The notes under the pieces were generated by a model, which worked only from the letters and a program-made list of their open reading frames with translations, was not told where the DNA came from and searched no databases. The translations under genes were made by a program, and so were the position numbers. DNA of 64,000 nucleotides, taken from contig OX485807.1 of the NCBI GenBank assembly GCA_950295325.1, positions 34,504,440-34,568,439 of the forward strand, written 5' to 3'. This DNA is from Polytrichum commune. Its lineage: Eukaryota; Streptophyta; Polytrichopsida; Polytrichales; Polytrichaceae. Positions 1 through 12,760 of the stretch are shown piece by piece (positions within the stretch are counted from its first letter, which is position 1; every line of letters begins with the position of its first letter).

Positions 1-185
1 CTGTTTCTTGAGACCTGTGCTCCCTGGAGTTTGTGAAGGCAGGTGGTTCAAGGATGAAACTTATTTTGTATCATTAATTTTAAGTTACATGGGAATGGTG
101 CATAGGAACATGTTTTCAAGTGCCAGCAAGGTTTGCCAACTGTAGGTGTCTTATGCTTCCCTCACCCTTGATATTCTTGGAACAG

Positions 186-3100
186 GTGAACCAGAAGATG
201 ATGAAGTCAGCTCTCATTAAGGATCTGTACGGTGAAATTGATAGACTGAAATCAGGTACAATGATCTTTTGACTTTGACTGAACGGTTTCTCTAAGGTTG
301 CTGTTTTGTAAGTGCGACAAGTTTAAATGTGGACCTGTACTAATTAGTGACTTCTTGTTCTTACTACTTCAGAGGTTTACTCTGCCCGGGAGAGGAATGG
401 AATTTACATTCCACGTGACCGCTACTTTGAGGAAGAAGCTGAGAAAAAAGTACTTTCCTTCACAAAAGCAACGAACTCTAAGACATATCTTGTCATATCT
501 TACTTTCGAATCTTATGGTTTCTTCTGCCCAAATGCGATGAACAGGACAGGGCATTTGTTGATGTTTGCCGTGTTGATATGCACAGGCTATGGTGGACAA
601 GATTGAACGCATGGAGTTTGAATTGGAGACTAAAGACAAGGTGTGTATAGACCTTATTTGTGGGGAGGACTGGAAAATAATGACACTGTGATGGTCATAG
701 TCGAATTTTTTGATACTTGTCACAGTTCACAACGGCTGGATCATCTGACCACTGGCATAAATACTTTCTTCCAGGACCTTGAGGATTTACGGATGCTCAG
801 TGAAACCCAGAAGCAGCAGTATGCTGATCTAACTGCCAAGTTGAACAACACACAGGTACAATGCTACCCCAATATTCAAGGTCTCCTATCTGCTCCCGGG
901 TTACATGATGTTTGATTTGACGCTTCCCAATTCCCTGTACAGAAAACACTGGAGCAAACACAGGACGAGTTGCATGAAACTCATGAGAACCTGAAACAAG
1001 CCAATTTTGCTATTCGAGAACGGGACTTTGTTATTGCCAGTCAGAGGGAAGCAGGTTAGATATTCCATCAACATTCCCCTTCATGTTCCTGAACTTGATC
1101 GAATGTCTTTGCATCCTGTGCTCAGTATTGCAACCTTCTAATGTACATTTACCGTTACAGAGAAAGCCCTCGTTAGTCGGGCAGCCGAGTTGAGACAGGA
1201 GCTGGAGGCAACTACTCAAGACGTCGAGGGATTGTTTGCCAAAATTGGTACATTTTCCTCTTTTCTGAGTAAATTGTAGTTGTAGCTGTAGTAGATTACA
1301 ACACCGATCATATCCTAGTTCAATACTATTGTTTATCTAGTACACTTCTATGGTTGGACATTTAAGATTTTAAACCAAGACATTTCCTAGCATTTAGCTG
1401 TTCCCGTAATATGCTGACGCTTTGATTGTATTATAATTCTTATTATTCTTATAATCTCATAATTCTTATTTTCTGGCATTGTATTAACAGGAAGGAAAGA
1501 GGATCTTGAGATAAAGAACCAAAAGGTGGTCGAGACATTCCAAAGTGGTCTTACAGAGCATATGAAAGAGCTCCGATCCCTAGTGGTAGCTGGTGTAGGC
1601 ATTCAGCAACAACAGCTTCAGAGCTTGGAGGAGCAACTACAGTCCTTCTTGACTTTCAAAGATCAGGTTGGTTATACCGCACGCTCATTAGATTCTATCA
1701 GGGTTGTAGAACATTTTAGCTTCTCCAGTCTGACATCGTATCTCTCATTCACGATTCCTTTAATAATATTTTGGATTGGCACTTCGCGCAGGCTGTTGAG
1801 CAATTAAAGGTGAAGCTCCAGACATTGAAGGCTCTGTACACGTCCCAATTAGAATCAGTGCATTCTGTGGTGCATGGACACGAAGCTGTCTCTTCCTCCA
1901 CCTTCAAAGCCCTTGATTCCACAGTGACTGCGCACCCTTCGATCCTTGAGCAGGTATGATTACATGTCGGGTACGTTTCTAAAATCAAATTTGTTACTCA
2001 AACAAATACTAGATTTTGCTTCACGTTCAGAAACTTACACATTGCTTGGGTTGGAGTGAATCAGCTGTTGCTACGAGCTGTGGCAGATGCTCAAGGTGTC
2101 CTGGAGGAGCTGAAAGGAGAACTATCTATCCAGGGAGAGGAAGTTGCCTCATTTGCCGAACAGCAACGCAAGGTCAATCTCTTTCTTTGTCTGGCAGCCA
2201 TTAGATTGACTATGGACAGCTTCGTAGACAGCGGAGAATACTAGTTCCTAGTAGTTAATTCGTGCCAGGCCTTTTATACGTTCTAACGTCTCGTCTTGAA
2301 TGCAGGCGGCACTGAATAGTATGAGTGCTGCACGAGAAATATCAAATGTAATATTGACGTCTCTGTCAACTATGGAGAGTGACGCTGCCCAGTTTAGAGA
2401 TCATGTCAACGCAAGCTGCTCTAGCCAGGACCAGGGTCTTGCCGAACTCGCAGTGGCTTATGAGGTTTGTTGCCGTTTATCCCAATTCAGCTGTTCAAGC
2501 CTTTCCTGTGTCGATTGCAGTAATATTAGATACTTGTGTAATCTTTTTCGTCAATTATTCAATGTCTGTTTTTATTGTTGTTTTGCAGGAGCATGCGCAG
2601 GAAGAACACAAAAATCTCTTGGAGAGCATTACCACAATGTTGGCCAAATCCCTATCGCAAAGAACAGAGCTTGTAAGTGGACATTTAAACAATAGAAACC
2701 AATTGAGCTCCTGTACAACTTCTGCAAGGTGCATGCATAGTGCGAGTGTATGCTTTTTTGCCCTGCTAATTTAAGCATATGTCTCTTGCTCTTTGTCAGT
2801 CAAGCCTTACATTGCAGACTCGTATTATTTCGGTTTGTTGATGTCTGATGTATATCTTCACGCAGGTTTATGCACGTGTAACCAAGCTAAGGGAACATGC
2901 TACCCGAGATGCCTCTCTGGTGCAACAAGGCCTTGGTAAGATACAGCAGGAATCAGTTATTGCCAAGGGCCAGTTGGAAGAATACCTCACCACCGCGGAA
3001 GCTTGTGCTACGGAGGATTCGACATTGTTGTCCTCCAAGCTTTCTACACTGGAAACGAACCTGCAGACCTGGTATGTACACGTGTTTTATATATAACTTA

Positions 3101-4383
3101 ACAACCTGAATTGTACTGGTTTTATTAGTTCCCTACTTGATCTCCTATTTCATAAGTTTGCCACGTAACTGATATCATTTCCGTCTTTTCCGTATCATTG
3201 CAGTGCCAGTCACACAGAAAGGTCTAGCCAGCAGTGGCAGGGTGCTCACCAAAATATTCAAGAGCTGCAGAAATCGCATACTGCAGTTGTTACTTCAATC
3301 ATCGGGTATGTCTTTTATCATATTACAATTCTCTCAAAGTGCTTAGTGGATACACGACTGCTGCATGAGGCAGTAGCCCTGAACTGTCTCCTCAGCATTT
3401 GTGCTACATTTGACACTTCTGATGAGTCTTGTTTGCCCATTTCAGGGATGGTCTAGATGCAAATGCAAACTTGCTAGTCAACCTAAGCACAATGAATGAT
3501 TCAGCTCAATCTGAAATCGAGATCGAGAACGCGACCACCTTGACGTTTGTTGACAGTAAGTGCTCGTCCTAGCTTACCCCAGGATTGCAAATCACACTGA
3601 TCACTGCAGGTGGCATCTGATTTAACTGTCAAAAATTTGTCCGCGGGGATCAGAAAGATTATTGTCATCTTTGTATGCTTATTGTATATGAACATCATTT
3701 TGCCTTATTTTCGAAGATAGATCATGAGATCGTAGACAGGACTTCATATTTCCTTCATTAAAATTGCAATTATTTTTCTAGCACGTGTCTTTGTTCTTAC
3801 ACCCTCATGTAACAGGAACCTGCACTTTGGAGCATGAAGCAGCATCAAGGATGCAGTCCACAATGGGAGCACAAGGAATAGCAGCTGCAGATCTTCAGAT
3901 CACTCATGAAGCAAGTCTGGTTGCTGTTCAGACGCATACACACCATTGTTTCCAAGAAGAATACGAGGTACGGTTCTCACTCTGGTCTCACTGCAGATAT
4001 GATGCATAGTCTATGCTTCAGCACTAATGAGTAGTATTTCTGATGCTCATTTCTTGTTCACCATTTTTGCATGAACATCATCAGAAGATCTACTCAGTTA
4101 TTTTTCCAGCCCCTAAGGAGCACTACTTCTGCCACTACTTCTTGTTCACTTAAGTTCTGTAATGCAGGACGATGTGCCAACTTGCTCAACCCCAAGAAGG
4201 AGGACCGTTCTAGTACCCAGCCAGTTATCCATCAACGCCTTGTGTACACCGCCCCTTGATATATTGCTACACGAATTTCGAGCTAAAAACGCAGCAGGTG
4301 GAGCCGAAAGGTTGAACAAAGTATTTCAGTCGGTAGAGGCATCATTTCGAGATTCTCGAACCCCCCTCACCACCATCAACTAG
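186..4383 (+). CDS. Kinesin-5 (BimC/Eg5-type) motor protein, C-terminal part, 5' end outside the window
   Basis: Kinesin-5 is a plus-end-directed, homotetrameric microtubule motor that slides antiparallel microtubules in the spindle and phragmoplast. Sixteen exons can be placed with GT/AG borders: 186-255, 373-449, 587-640, 775-855, 943-1054, 1161-1247, 1491-1666, 1792-1953, 2065-2172, 2306-2464, 2589-2672, 2866-3071, 3204-3305, 3446-3555, 3816-3967 and 4168-4383. Together they total 1,956 nt and give 651 codons plus stop with no break. The first two exons read KMMKSALIKDLYGEIDRLKS and then EVYSARERNGIYIPRDRYF, the neck/coiled-coil start typical of plant kinesin-5. A long coiled-coil stalk follows. 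The last exon has PTCSTPRRR and a TPP...LLHEFR stretch, matching the plant BimC-box region. The motor domain lies upstream of the window. No other family fits. Confidence 0.95.
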
Positions 4384-7200
4384 GACTCTCATGTGGACGG
4401 TCACCTTCAACTTCTCATGGCTGCCTTGCACTTCCAAGGATTGCAATTCAGAGCAGTTTGCAATGCTTGTTTCATAGGTCCCGCCACTTGAGGATCATAC
4501 ATGACAATGATCCTAGATGGTTTACACGAAGTGTGGGATGGATGTTCACAGATCGTAACCACTGCTACAGCACACAGGGTGTGAGACCTACTCACAAGTG
4601 TGCGGAGAGCATCACCAACCAATTCTCCAGCTCGGGCCTTGATTCGAATTACAGGAGGCATTGACCCTGTGACTTGTATTTAGGGTTATCACTCCGGCAT
4701 ATATTGTATCTTAAGAGAACTATAATTTTGATATTTAGTTGCAACACTTCTTCATCAGCTTATTCTGCTGTAGTTGCTTGGTGCTGCCAAGGCTGAGCTC
4801 CCCATGCTTTCGCTGTCTAAATCAGCAAGTATTTAATACCTGCAATGAAACAGTTTGCACTTGTACTTGTATCCGTTTACTGAAATGTGGGGGTCGTGGT
4901 GATTTGCATTTGTTATTTCAATTTGTGGTTGAAGTTGGTGTCCTGTCTAACTGCCCTCGAGTTTCTTCACTCCTGTTTCCTTGCCATGCACTTAGTACCT
5001 ATTCGTGCAATTTGCCTACTGAACCATGTGTTTACGGTGGCCCGCATGTTTATTGGGACATCATTTGCTGCTGTACGATTCAATCCAGAGTAACTTGAAC
5101 CCTTCTACAAGGCATCTGTTTGATAGAAGCGTTGTTTTATTTATTTAATCAGACCCTTGTGCTCCGAAGCTCTCAGATTCCTTTGCCTGGGTTTGCTACC
5201 TTGGCATTCAGGATTTTTTTAATTTCGTGGAGCTAACGAAATGTCTAGAAATGGGACACTAATATCTGTGACTGCCAGGAATGAAGAAAATTAAAATCCC
5301 CTGATCAACCGGCAACCTCAGGATTCTTGGAGCTAAAACCATTTCCAGGTGTCCTAAACCTAAACATTTGGTTTCTTGCCGACGTTTCCAAAAAGGATAT
5401 ATAAGTCATAGAGTCAGACGATACTTATGGCACATATTCAAGTTACTCTACAGTGCTTAGTTTGGAATTGCTGGGATGGTGGAGAATATTGGCTACAGAA
5501 TGGGCACAAAAAGCCACACCTTTGTCACTTAGTTATTCTCTCCACCCCTCCTCTGGATCATTAGGGGTATGGGATAAGTTAAATCATTCACAGTGGCCAC
5601 ACGATTAACAAGTTGATTATCCTGTCTGTGTGCAGTGTTTCTACAGTGTACATTGCGTGCGCAAGGCCTATCCCAAGTGAATAATGAACCTGCTTTACGA
5701 ATTTCAATCCTCCATAAATGCTGATATACTTCTGTGAAAGGGCATTTCGTTAATTTGGTTATTGACACATTTGACCGTGATGTAATCTGTGAAGCATGGC
5801 CACATGGGGAACATATTGTTCTTTTTTTCTGTGTGCAGTGTTTCTGCAAATTGATCCTCCAGAGAAATTTTCACCCCACTTCATAATTTTTGGTTATCCA
5901 AAATCACTACTGTAGTTTTTGATGGAGCAATCAGTCAGTTTATTCGGGCAGACCTAACATGTGTTGTGAACTGTGAAACAATATATGTGGGCAGTGTTTC
6001 TTACTCTCACAGTTCCAGAAGACACAAGAACCCTTCAAACAAGGCCACCTCCATACCCAATGACGACATAAAAGATCACGTGTCGCCACGCAATGTATCA
6101 AGGCCCCAGAAGCAACCGACGAGCACTTGTTCGAGAGCCAGTTTCTTTGTGCGGTGAGTCTCATGGGGGGCTTTGTGGTACCAATATAAAAGTGGGCCCC
6201 AAACAGTAGGTGCATTCATAGGAGGGTTTGAGAGAGATCTGCAGCCTTGGACTCATCAGGACATCTGGTATATAATATTGGCTCAATACATCTTGGATCC
6301 ACCTACAGTCTTCAAAACTTGACTTTTTCACTTTCGAAATCTTGGGATCGATCATTGTGTTTCTCTTTGGGTGTGCACAAGCTACAGACCAGGGAGGGCC
6401 AAATTTGTTTGTTAGTGGTTTGGTCTATGCAATTGATGGAAGCAAAATAACATGCGGAACTCCCAAAATGTCCTTGTGGTACTTACCATAAAAACTATTT
6501 TATAATATTTTGGGTTTATTTCTTTTGGATGCCAATTGGGATGTGACTTTCCTTTTTACCACACGTGCCCCTTTTGCACACGAGAGTAATGCACTTCTCC
6601 TTAGATTTACATGGGACAAGCAGAGGCGCATGATTGGACGCGGCCCCACTCTTCGGACGCGGCCGGACTTCTTCACCGGGTTAGTATCAGTGATTTTATT
6701 TCTGTGCATGTTTCAGAAATTTCAAAAACCAGCTTGTTTGTCAGGCCTATTGTGGATCTTTCCAAGTCCACAAACAACTTTGGCCATGCGATTGGATCAT
6801 CAAATGCCACATTCAGTTAGCATTTGTGAATCGCGAAGATTGTCATTTCAGGTTTCATGTTTGATTTTGGCCCAAGGTAGTATGTATGGATAAAGAGACA
6901 ACCTATTTGCAAAGGCAACCTAATTGCACATAATGGTGTAGGTGAGCTTGGCCCAAGTTCATGTGTGCTAGGGGAAGACACCTTCCTCTTTGAAATAGAC
7001 TTCGGCCAATCTCACCAAAAAGTGAAAATAAAGTCTACTATATCACATCACAAGAAATAATTTTAGTTGTAGGGTGAGACTTGGATGAATTCATGAACAG
7101 ATTTATGGGAGGCAAGGATGTACTAGACTCTTATTACTTGGGGTAAGATTGATGCAACATCAATTTACAATATAATATTTTTTCTTTTTAAACAAACTAA
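4384..7200. other. 3' flank of kinesin-5 and non-coding spacer
   Basis: The first few hundred bases are probably 3' UTR; no clear polyadenylation signal decides its end. The ORFs here, such as a cysteine-rich 119-codon one at 4739-5098, have no family motif, no matching exon borders and shadows in other frames. A phrase around CTGTGTGCAGTGTTTCT occurs near 5,626 and again near 5,830. I see no gene, RNA gene or transposon end. Confidence 0.5.
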
Positions 7201-7209
7201 GGTATGCGG

Positions 7210-7580
7210 ATTGTGTTAATTGGCTACTTCTCTTTATTGGAAACTTATATTTTGATTGGTAGGTAGTTTGGTGAGGATCAAAGAAGAAACACCATAAATG
7301 TGCATGTTTAAAAGAGATTGGACTACATCTTTCAATTTCATTAACTACTTAACACTCAATAGTGAACACAACAAAGAAGACCTATGTATTGGTTAAAAAG
7401 AATCAACAAACATGGACTTTCGATAACCATAATGAAATTAGAAGGAGGTCTGATATTCAATCTGATTTTTGTTAATGCTTCATTGTAAAATTGCTAATGC
7501 GGCACAAAGTTTCATTCTGTAAACCTAGTTTGGAGAAGTTGAAGAAACGTGAAAAGTAAACCAAATATTACCCACATACC
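7210..7580. repeat. Dispersed repeat family, copy 1
   Basis: This roughly 350-bp stretch shares an ordered series of phrases with 10,050-10,400 and 48,985-49,350: GAGGATCAAAGA, CACTCAATAGTGAACAC, AATCAACAAACA, and an end near CACATACCTTA. No terminal repeats, ORF or poly(A) tail is visible, so the class is unknown. Similarity by eye is moderate and interrupted by indels, which suggests an old family. Confidence 0.5.
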
Positions 7581-7776
7581 TTAGCCTCCCTTTACCTTGG
7601 TAAGATTTGCAGGGAGCCATCTGAAAGACCAAGAAATCTGGGCCCGAGTTCTCGCGGTGATACAAAAAGGAAGGAATCTCTGCTATGATGGGCCTCAGAT
7701 GATTGAGAAGCCGAGCTAGTGGGCCCACATAATTGGGGGCGAATGGTCCCATGCGGTGGTGACATTTCTCACACTA

Positions 7777-8008
7777 CACTAACTATTGTATTCAGTGTCA
7801 CTTACTATTTGGAATTCCTTAATGCTATAGCTATTTGTTTTTTTGGTGTGTATATATATGATTTGGTCAACAAGGGTCAATTTGGTTGTTTGGACATTAC
7901 AAAATATCAACATCTTTTCTTGGTAAAAGAAACAATTTAAAAAAAGGATATAGTATTGTGTAACTCCATATAGTAAGTAATACTAAATGCATTCTTGTTG
8001 TTGTAGTG
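7777..8008. mobile_element. TA-flanked MITE, CACTAAATAT-type family (copy 1, diverged)
   Basis: The left end reads TA then CACTAACTATTG...TCAGTGTCACTTACTAT. The right end is its approximate reverse complement (ATAGTAAGTAATACTAAATGCATT). The same termini flank the elements at 10,889, 51,637 and 52,609. There is no coding capacity. The size and TA target suggest a Tc1/mariner-related (Stowaway-like) MITE. This copy is the most diverged, and its right end is approximate. Confidence 0.5.
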
Positions 8009-8725
8009 TTTAGGTTTGGAGATGTGCTCAATTTTTTGTGTTTTTATGTCCTTCGATGTGTTCCAATTTATTTTATTTTATTTTGTTTTGTTTCTTGAGT
8101 TTTGGCACATGTTTTGTTACAAACTTCTATTTTATTGACATGAAATATAGAACTTTCACAATTTCATCTTTTTGATATTCTAAACCAACAACAAAGTTTC
8201 AATGACTAAATTGGTAGACATTCGCTCATCCATGTAAGTAAGCACATAACCATAAGTTGTTGGTTAAAAAAAACACATGTGTACAAGCTTTTGATGATTT
8301 TGGTCAAAAAACCAAAGGTTGGATAATGGTTAAAAATCTAGATGTATGTTGTGTTGCCGCATCATTTAATTGGGTTGATCCATCAGTCCCTCATATTTTT
8401 TTCATAACAATATGACATTACCATAATCATTTTTATGAATAGGAATATACGCCAATAAAATCGGCATCCATGCATCAAGTATTGTCAATGTTGAACTAGC
8501 TTGTAGATGGCTGGTGATGAAGACCAATTGCCCATTTCTAGACCTTGTGAGAATTTTTTTTGAGCACCAATAGCTATGGTGTATCTATAGTAGCACCTTT
8601 ATCAGCCAAAGCCTCCCTGCATGTTAAGAAGAGAAGTGGGCCACATGAAGAAGGTACGTTCGGGCATGATTTGGGCTCTGGTGAAAATATTTCAAATTCA
8701 GCTAAGGTAATTGGGTTTCAAGTGG

Positions 8726-8769
<44 letters not shown>

Positions 8770-10049
8770 TGTATTGTCTTAACCATAAGTAAGCCAAGCT
8801 AGTAACTTATGCTAAACCCAAGGTAAAGTTACTTTAGGGTTAGGGTAGTCTCAACTAACGAATATCCACCATAGATCAGAACATCTGCATCTATGGCCAC
8901 GATGGCCTACCTAATTCTATATTAAGAGAGTGAGATCACAAGGACCTCCTTTCAAAGGTTAAAATGCGGTGGCGGTTTACCCTAAGTAACTTTTGTGTTT
9001 AGAGTAAGTGGTGCAATCGAGGTGTCTTGGGAGGTGTATGTAACTCAACTCTAACCTCGGATGCACAAGGTTCAAATGGCTAAGGAACAGGTAGAGTACT
9101 CCATGAAAGTATGTGTATTCTTGGTTGCAAACGTATGTTCATGCTGTACTTTATTGTGTGACATAGATAACAATTGGGTTCTGCTGTTATTCACCTCGTG
9201 TATGTTACTAACCCTCTCTTTGGATTTGGTTGGTGGCATGGGCACAGGTGAGGCAAACACTTTACAAATTTGACAACATCTTTAGGTGTTGCATACCAAC
9301 TTTTGTTAAAAAAATAGTGTGCACATAGGGCTTAGACATTCTCTAATGATGAGGAATGTTAAGCAGTATGTTAAGTTATGATAGGGCCTTTGAAGTGATA
9401 TTGGACAAGGTTTATACTTGAAGTTGACATACTTTGGATATGAAATACATTGCTTTACTTTAAGCACACAAAGGTAAAACCTTAGTAAGTAGTTTACTTA
9501 TGGTTGTTCACTTTCTTAGAGATATACCAAGAAATGACAAGGACCATAGTAGATAGTTGGATATGCAAGGGTGTAGCCATGGGAGAGGATCCCACCCACC
9601 CACCCGGGTTTTGAAAGGTACATGGATATGCAAAGGAATGGTATGGCCTCTTAGTAAGAGGATGTACTGCACAAAGACTAAGCTTGAAAGTAAGCATGGT
9701 TTTAAGCAAGAAAAGCCCAACTCTCTCTCTCTCTCATTTTTTGTAGGATATGAAACACGCATTCAATGCAAGATGACTAGCAAATCCAAATCGTGCATGT
9801 AGCCACTTTTTGCACAAATTTCAGAGTTTGTATGAATATCCATTTCATTGTCAAATTGAACATTATCTAAGTAAGTGAATGACCTTATAGGTCCCCCTAT
9901 TTATGTTGACTACTGTGTTTGAAAATATTGACAAATTTTGAGGACGTTGGCAATTTTTGTGAACATGTGGTTTCTAGGTGTCCATTCTTAGATTCACACC
10001 CAACCATACACCAGTAAATTATATGGGATGCAGGTGTTATTATGGTACT
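8009..10049. other. Non-coding spacer with a (CT)n microsatellite
   Basis: This stretch is AT-rich with a pure CT run at about 8,729-8,765 and a shorter one near 9,720. The ORFs are short and show no recognisable motif. I see no gene or transposon end. Confidence 0.5.
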
Positions 10050-10400
10050 TTTCTTTATTAGGCATCTATATTTGATTGGCATGTGGTTCAATGAGGATGA
10101 AAGAACAAACTCCAAAAGACACATATGTACAAGAAATTTGATAGAGACTTCAAATTTAATGAACCACTCCACACTCAATAATGAACACCTTTGGGAGGAC
10201 TAATGTAGTCGTTGATTGAATCAACAAACATGCACTTCTCATTAGCACACCTAAATCAAGGGAGATTTGATTTTGCTTCTGATACTTGTTGACACGACGT
10301 AGTTGATTTGCCAGTGCCACAAAGGTTATGTTGTCTCAACCTTTTTGCTAGAAGTTGGAGAACGTGAAAAATGAACCGAATAACATCCACGTACCTTAGG
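10050..10400. repeat. Dispersed repeat family, copy 2
   Basis: Shares with copies 1 and 3 the ordered phrases ATTTGATTGGCATGTGG, CACTCAATAATGAACACC, AATCAACAAACATG and a CCACGTACCTTAGG end. It is non-coding and its boundaries are approximate. Confidence 0.5.
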
Positions 10401-10888
10401 TGCATCAAAATTAGGCACATCTACTTTAGCATTGTCTTTCGTATACTTAGTGGGTAAAAATATTGAAATAAAATTTGATAATTAATACCCAACAAATCAT
10501 GACATCATATAAATTCATAAAGTTCTTGAAAAATACATGGACAAGCAGAAGGAAAAAAGACAAGTCGATTTTGGGACACAAAGATGTTTTGATTTTATGT
10601 CTGGAGGTAAACTGTTTTGAAAGTTTAGGTTTTGGGGAAAAAAAATTAGTTATTAGGGATTGATTGGGACACGGGATGCCAAAAAAAAAACTTTGTAGAA
10701 TCAGTCTAGGTCCCAAGTAAACTTAAGCAATTCAACCCCCTGACTCCCTACTAGAGAGTTGGCTCTCAAGGGTTGGAGTGAAACAAACCGCACACTGGTT
10801 CCTTGGAGGCAAGGGTTTAGGCATCCAACAAGGCACGAGTGTATGGATTGGTTCGCCCAAATTGCTCTCAAGTGGGTTTTATGGACTA

Positions 10889-11107
10889 CACTAAATATGA
10901 TATTTAGGGTCACTTACTATATGGATTTACGCAGTGCTATATCTTTTATACTATTGATGAAATTTTTACGAAGTAAAGTAGTTAATGTTCCATGATGTCC
11001 AAACTACATATTTCACATTTGTTGGTAAAATATACGATATGTACAATAAACAGATATAGCATTGTGTATTCCCAAATAGTAAGTAACACTAAATATCATA
11101 TCTAGTG
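10889..11107. mobile_element. TA-flanked MITE, CACTAAATAT-type family (copy 2)
   Basis: The left terminus CACTAAATATGATATTTAG is followed by GGTCACTTACTAT. The right terminus is its near-perfect reverse complement (CTAAATATCATATCTAGTG). Both ends are bordered by TA. The element is 219 bp and non-coding. The terminal CACTA resembles En/Spm ends, but the duplication is TA rather than 3 bp, which favours a Tc1/mariner-related MITE. Confidence 0.75.
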
Positions 11108-11540
11108 TACTCATAAGTTAGGGGACCTTGTCTAAAATGCTACTAAATAAATTTTACGTCAAACACTTGATAGCTGGACCTTCAATGGAATTGAATGGCC
11201 AACATATGACAAAATGAACAATTCTTCAGTTGGGCACAGGGATGATTAAATATAAACACAAATGTAAGGGATTGTTAATTGACCACAAAGAAGTGTTTTG
11301 AATTATTCTAGTTGTAAGTTGAAATGTAAAGAGAGAGGAAGCATAGTTAATATTTTGCTCCTTTTCATGTGTGTGATGAAAAATCAAATTTTGACAAGTA
11401 ATGTGATTGCATGACATGCCTTTATGGTTGTTTTTGTTAACTATGTGGTTGATTTACAACCCCTTAATATGAACATAGAAAATAAATATATGTGTAAGTC
11501 TAGAGAGAGAGAGAGACACACACACACACACACACACATA
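11108..11540. other. Spacer with a (CA)n microsatellite
   Basis: Non-coding stretch ending in (GA)n and (CA)n runs at about 11,502-11,538, directly against the TA that borders the Tc1-like element. Confidence 0.5.
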
Positions 11541-11859
11541 CTAACTCCCAAAACTGAGTCAATGACTCACTACATCAACTTCTCACACAATGCCAAGCAA
11601 ATAAAAACAGGAACATACAAACTTTCACTTATGTAAGTTAATAATCATAGTCTAGTACATCATTTCCAAAGTCTCGTATCTATTGCAAAACTACACTTGC
11701 AGAAACAATGATTTGAAGATAAATATATACATTGACTCAGTTTTGTAACCTACATATACCAATAGATCAATAGTTTGTCCACCCTCCTTTAGAAACTAAA
11801 ATAGCTTGAATACAATTGGGCATGCTATGATAGAACTTTTGACATTGCTCAGGAATGGA

Positions 11860-12175
11860 AAGAAGCTTGCACATGTTCCTACAATTGAAGCATTCCTTTG
11901 GATGGTGTTGGATACTCATTTAATTTCCGTTTCATCAGTGCGCACACATGCTCCATTGGATTTAGATTAGGTGATAGAGAAGGCCAAGTAAACACATCAA
12001 AATTTTCCATTGACAACCTTTGCTTGACTAATTTTGTAGTATGTTTAGGATCATTGTTATGCTTAAATATGACACAAGAAGGGTTCAAATGGTACCATTC
12101 AATTGTCTTCATGACCACATCTTGAAGAATGTTAAAATACAAAACTTGTGTCATCTTCCCCTTTATTTTGCACAT
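11860..12175 (-). pseudogene. Tc1-like transposase, C-terminal catalytic part
   Basis: This is the C-terminal half of a cut-and-paste DDE transposase. The frame contains NNDPKHTTKLVK and WPSLSPNLNPMEHVCALMKR, the block carrying the second D and the final E of Tc1 enzymes. Thirty-four residues separate these positions, the DD34E spacing. The catalytic aspartate is changed to asparagine (HNNDPKH; HDNDPKH in the other copy), so the enzyme should be dead. The reading frame is cut at 12,176 by the SINE, and the N-terminal half continues in decayed form at 12,391-12,760 and 14,025-14,200 beyond the solo LTR. Confidence 0.9.
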
Positions 12176-12188
12176 GTAACCCGTGCCA

Positions 12189-12377
12189 TGTTGGTCCGAG
12201 ATGACCCTAAACTATTGGATGATGGTGGAAAGATACCCAAATCTCAAGGAAGAGGTTGGCGGTTCGATTCCCGGCTGTGAAATCTCCTCTCTACTTGACA
12301 TAAAACTTGCCAAGTAGTCAACTGCCTCCTGTGCTTTGGCGATGGCATGTCGGCCATTTGTCTCAAAAAACAAAAAA
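12189..12377 (+). mobile_element. tRNA-derived SINE, copy 1
   Basis: The 189-bp element is flanked by a perfect 13-bp duplication GTAACCCGTGCCA (12,176-12,188 and 12,378-12,390) and ends in an A-rich tail, both signs of target-primed retrotransposition. Its head has a box A-like TGGTCCGAGATG and a perfect pol III box B GGTTCGATTCC at 12,261-12,271. The duplicated bases are transposase codons of the Tc1 element, so the SINE came later. A relative lies at about 49,797. Confidence 0.88.
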
Positions 12378-12760
12378 GTAACCCGTGCCACAGGAAGTCA
12401 TACAACCCCACACACAAATTGTACCACCACCATGTTTAATTGTCTAATTCACATGATGAGCTTGTAATTGAGATTCTTCACCCAACACCAAACGCGACCA
12501 TTAGACTGTAATCAATTAATCTTAAGCTTATCACTAAAAATCACCCTATATCAATCATGGATAGTCCAATCTTGATAACGTTGGGCAAATTCCAACTTGT
12601 AACTCACATTCGTGGCTGTAAACAACGACTTCTTTTGTTTCTCTGATGACCCAAGACATGCTTCATGGAGTGCACACCTCACTATGTTGGTGCTCACCAC
12701 CACATTCAATTAATTGCTCACTCACAACATTCCTCACATCTTCAACATCATCTAGTCCAC

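Noticed and set aside
4739-5098. 119-codon cysteine-rich ORF after the kinesin gene
   Set aside because: No signal peptide pattern, no homology recognised and an overlapping open frame; likely 3' flank sequence.
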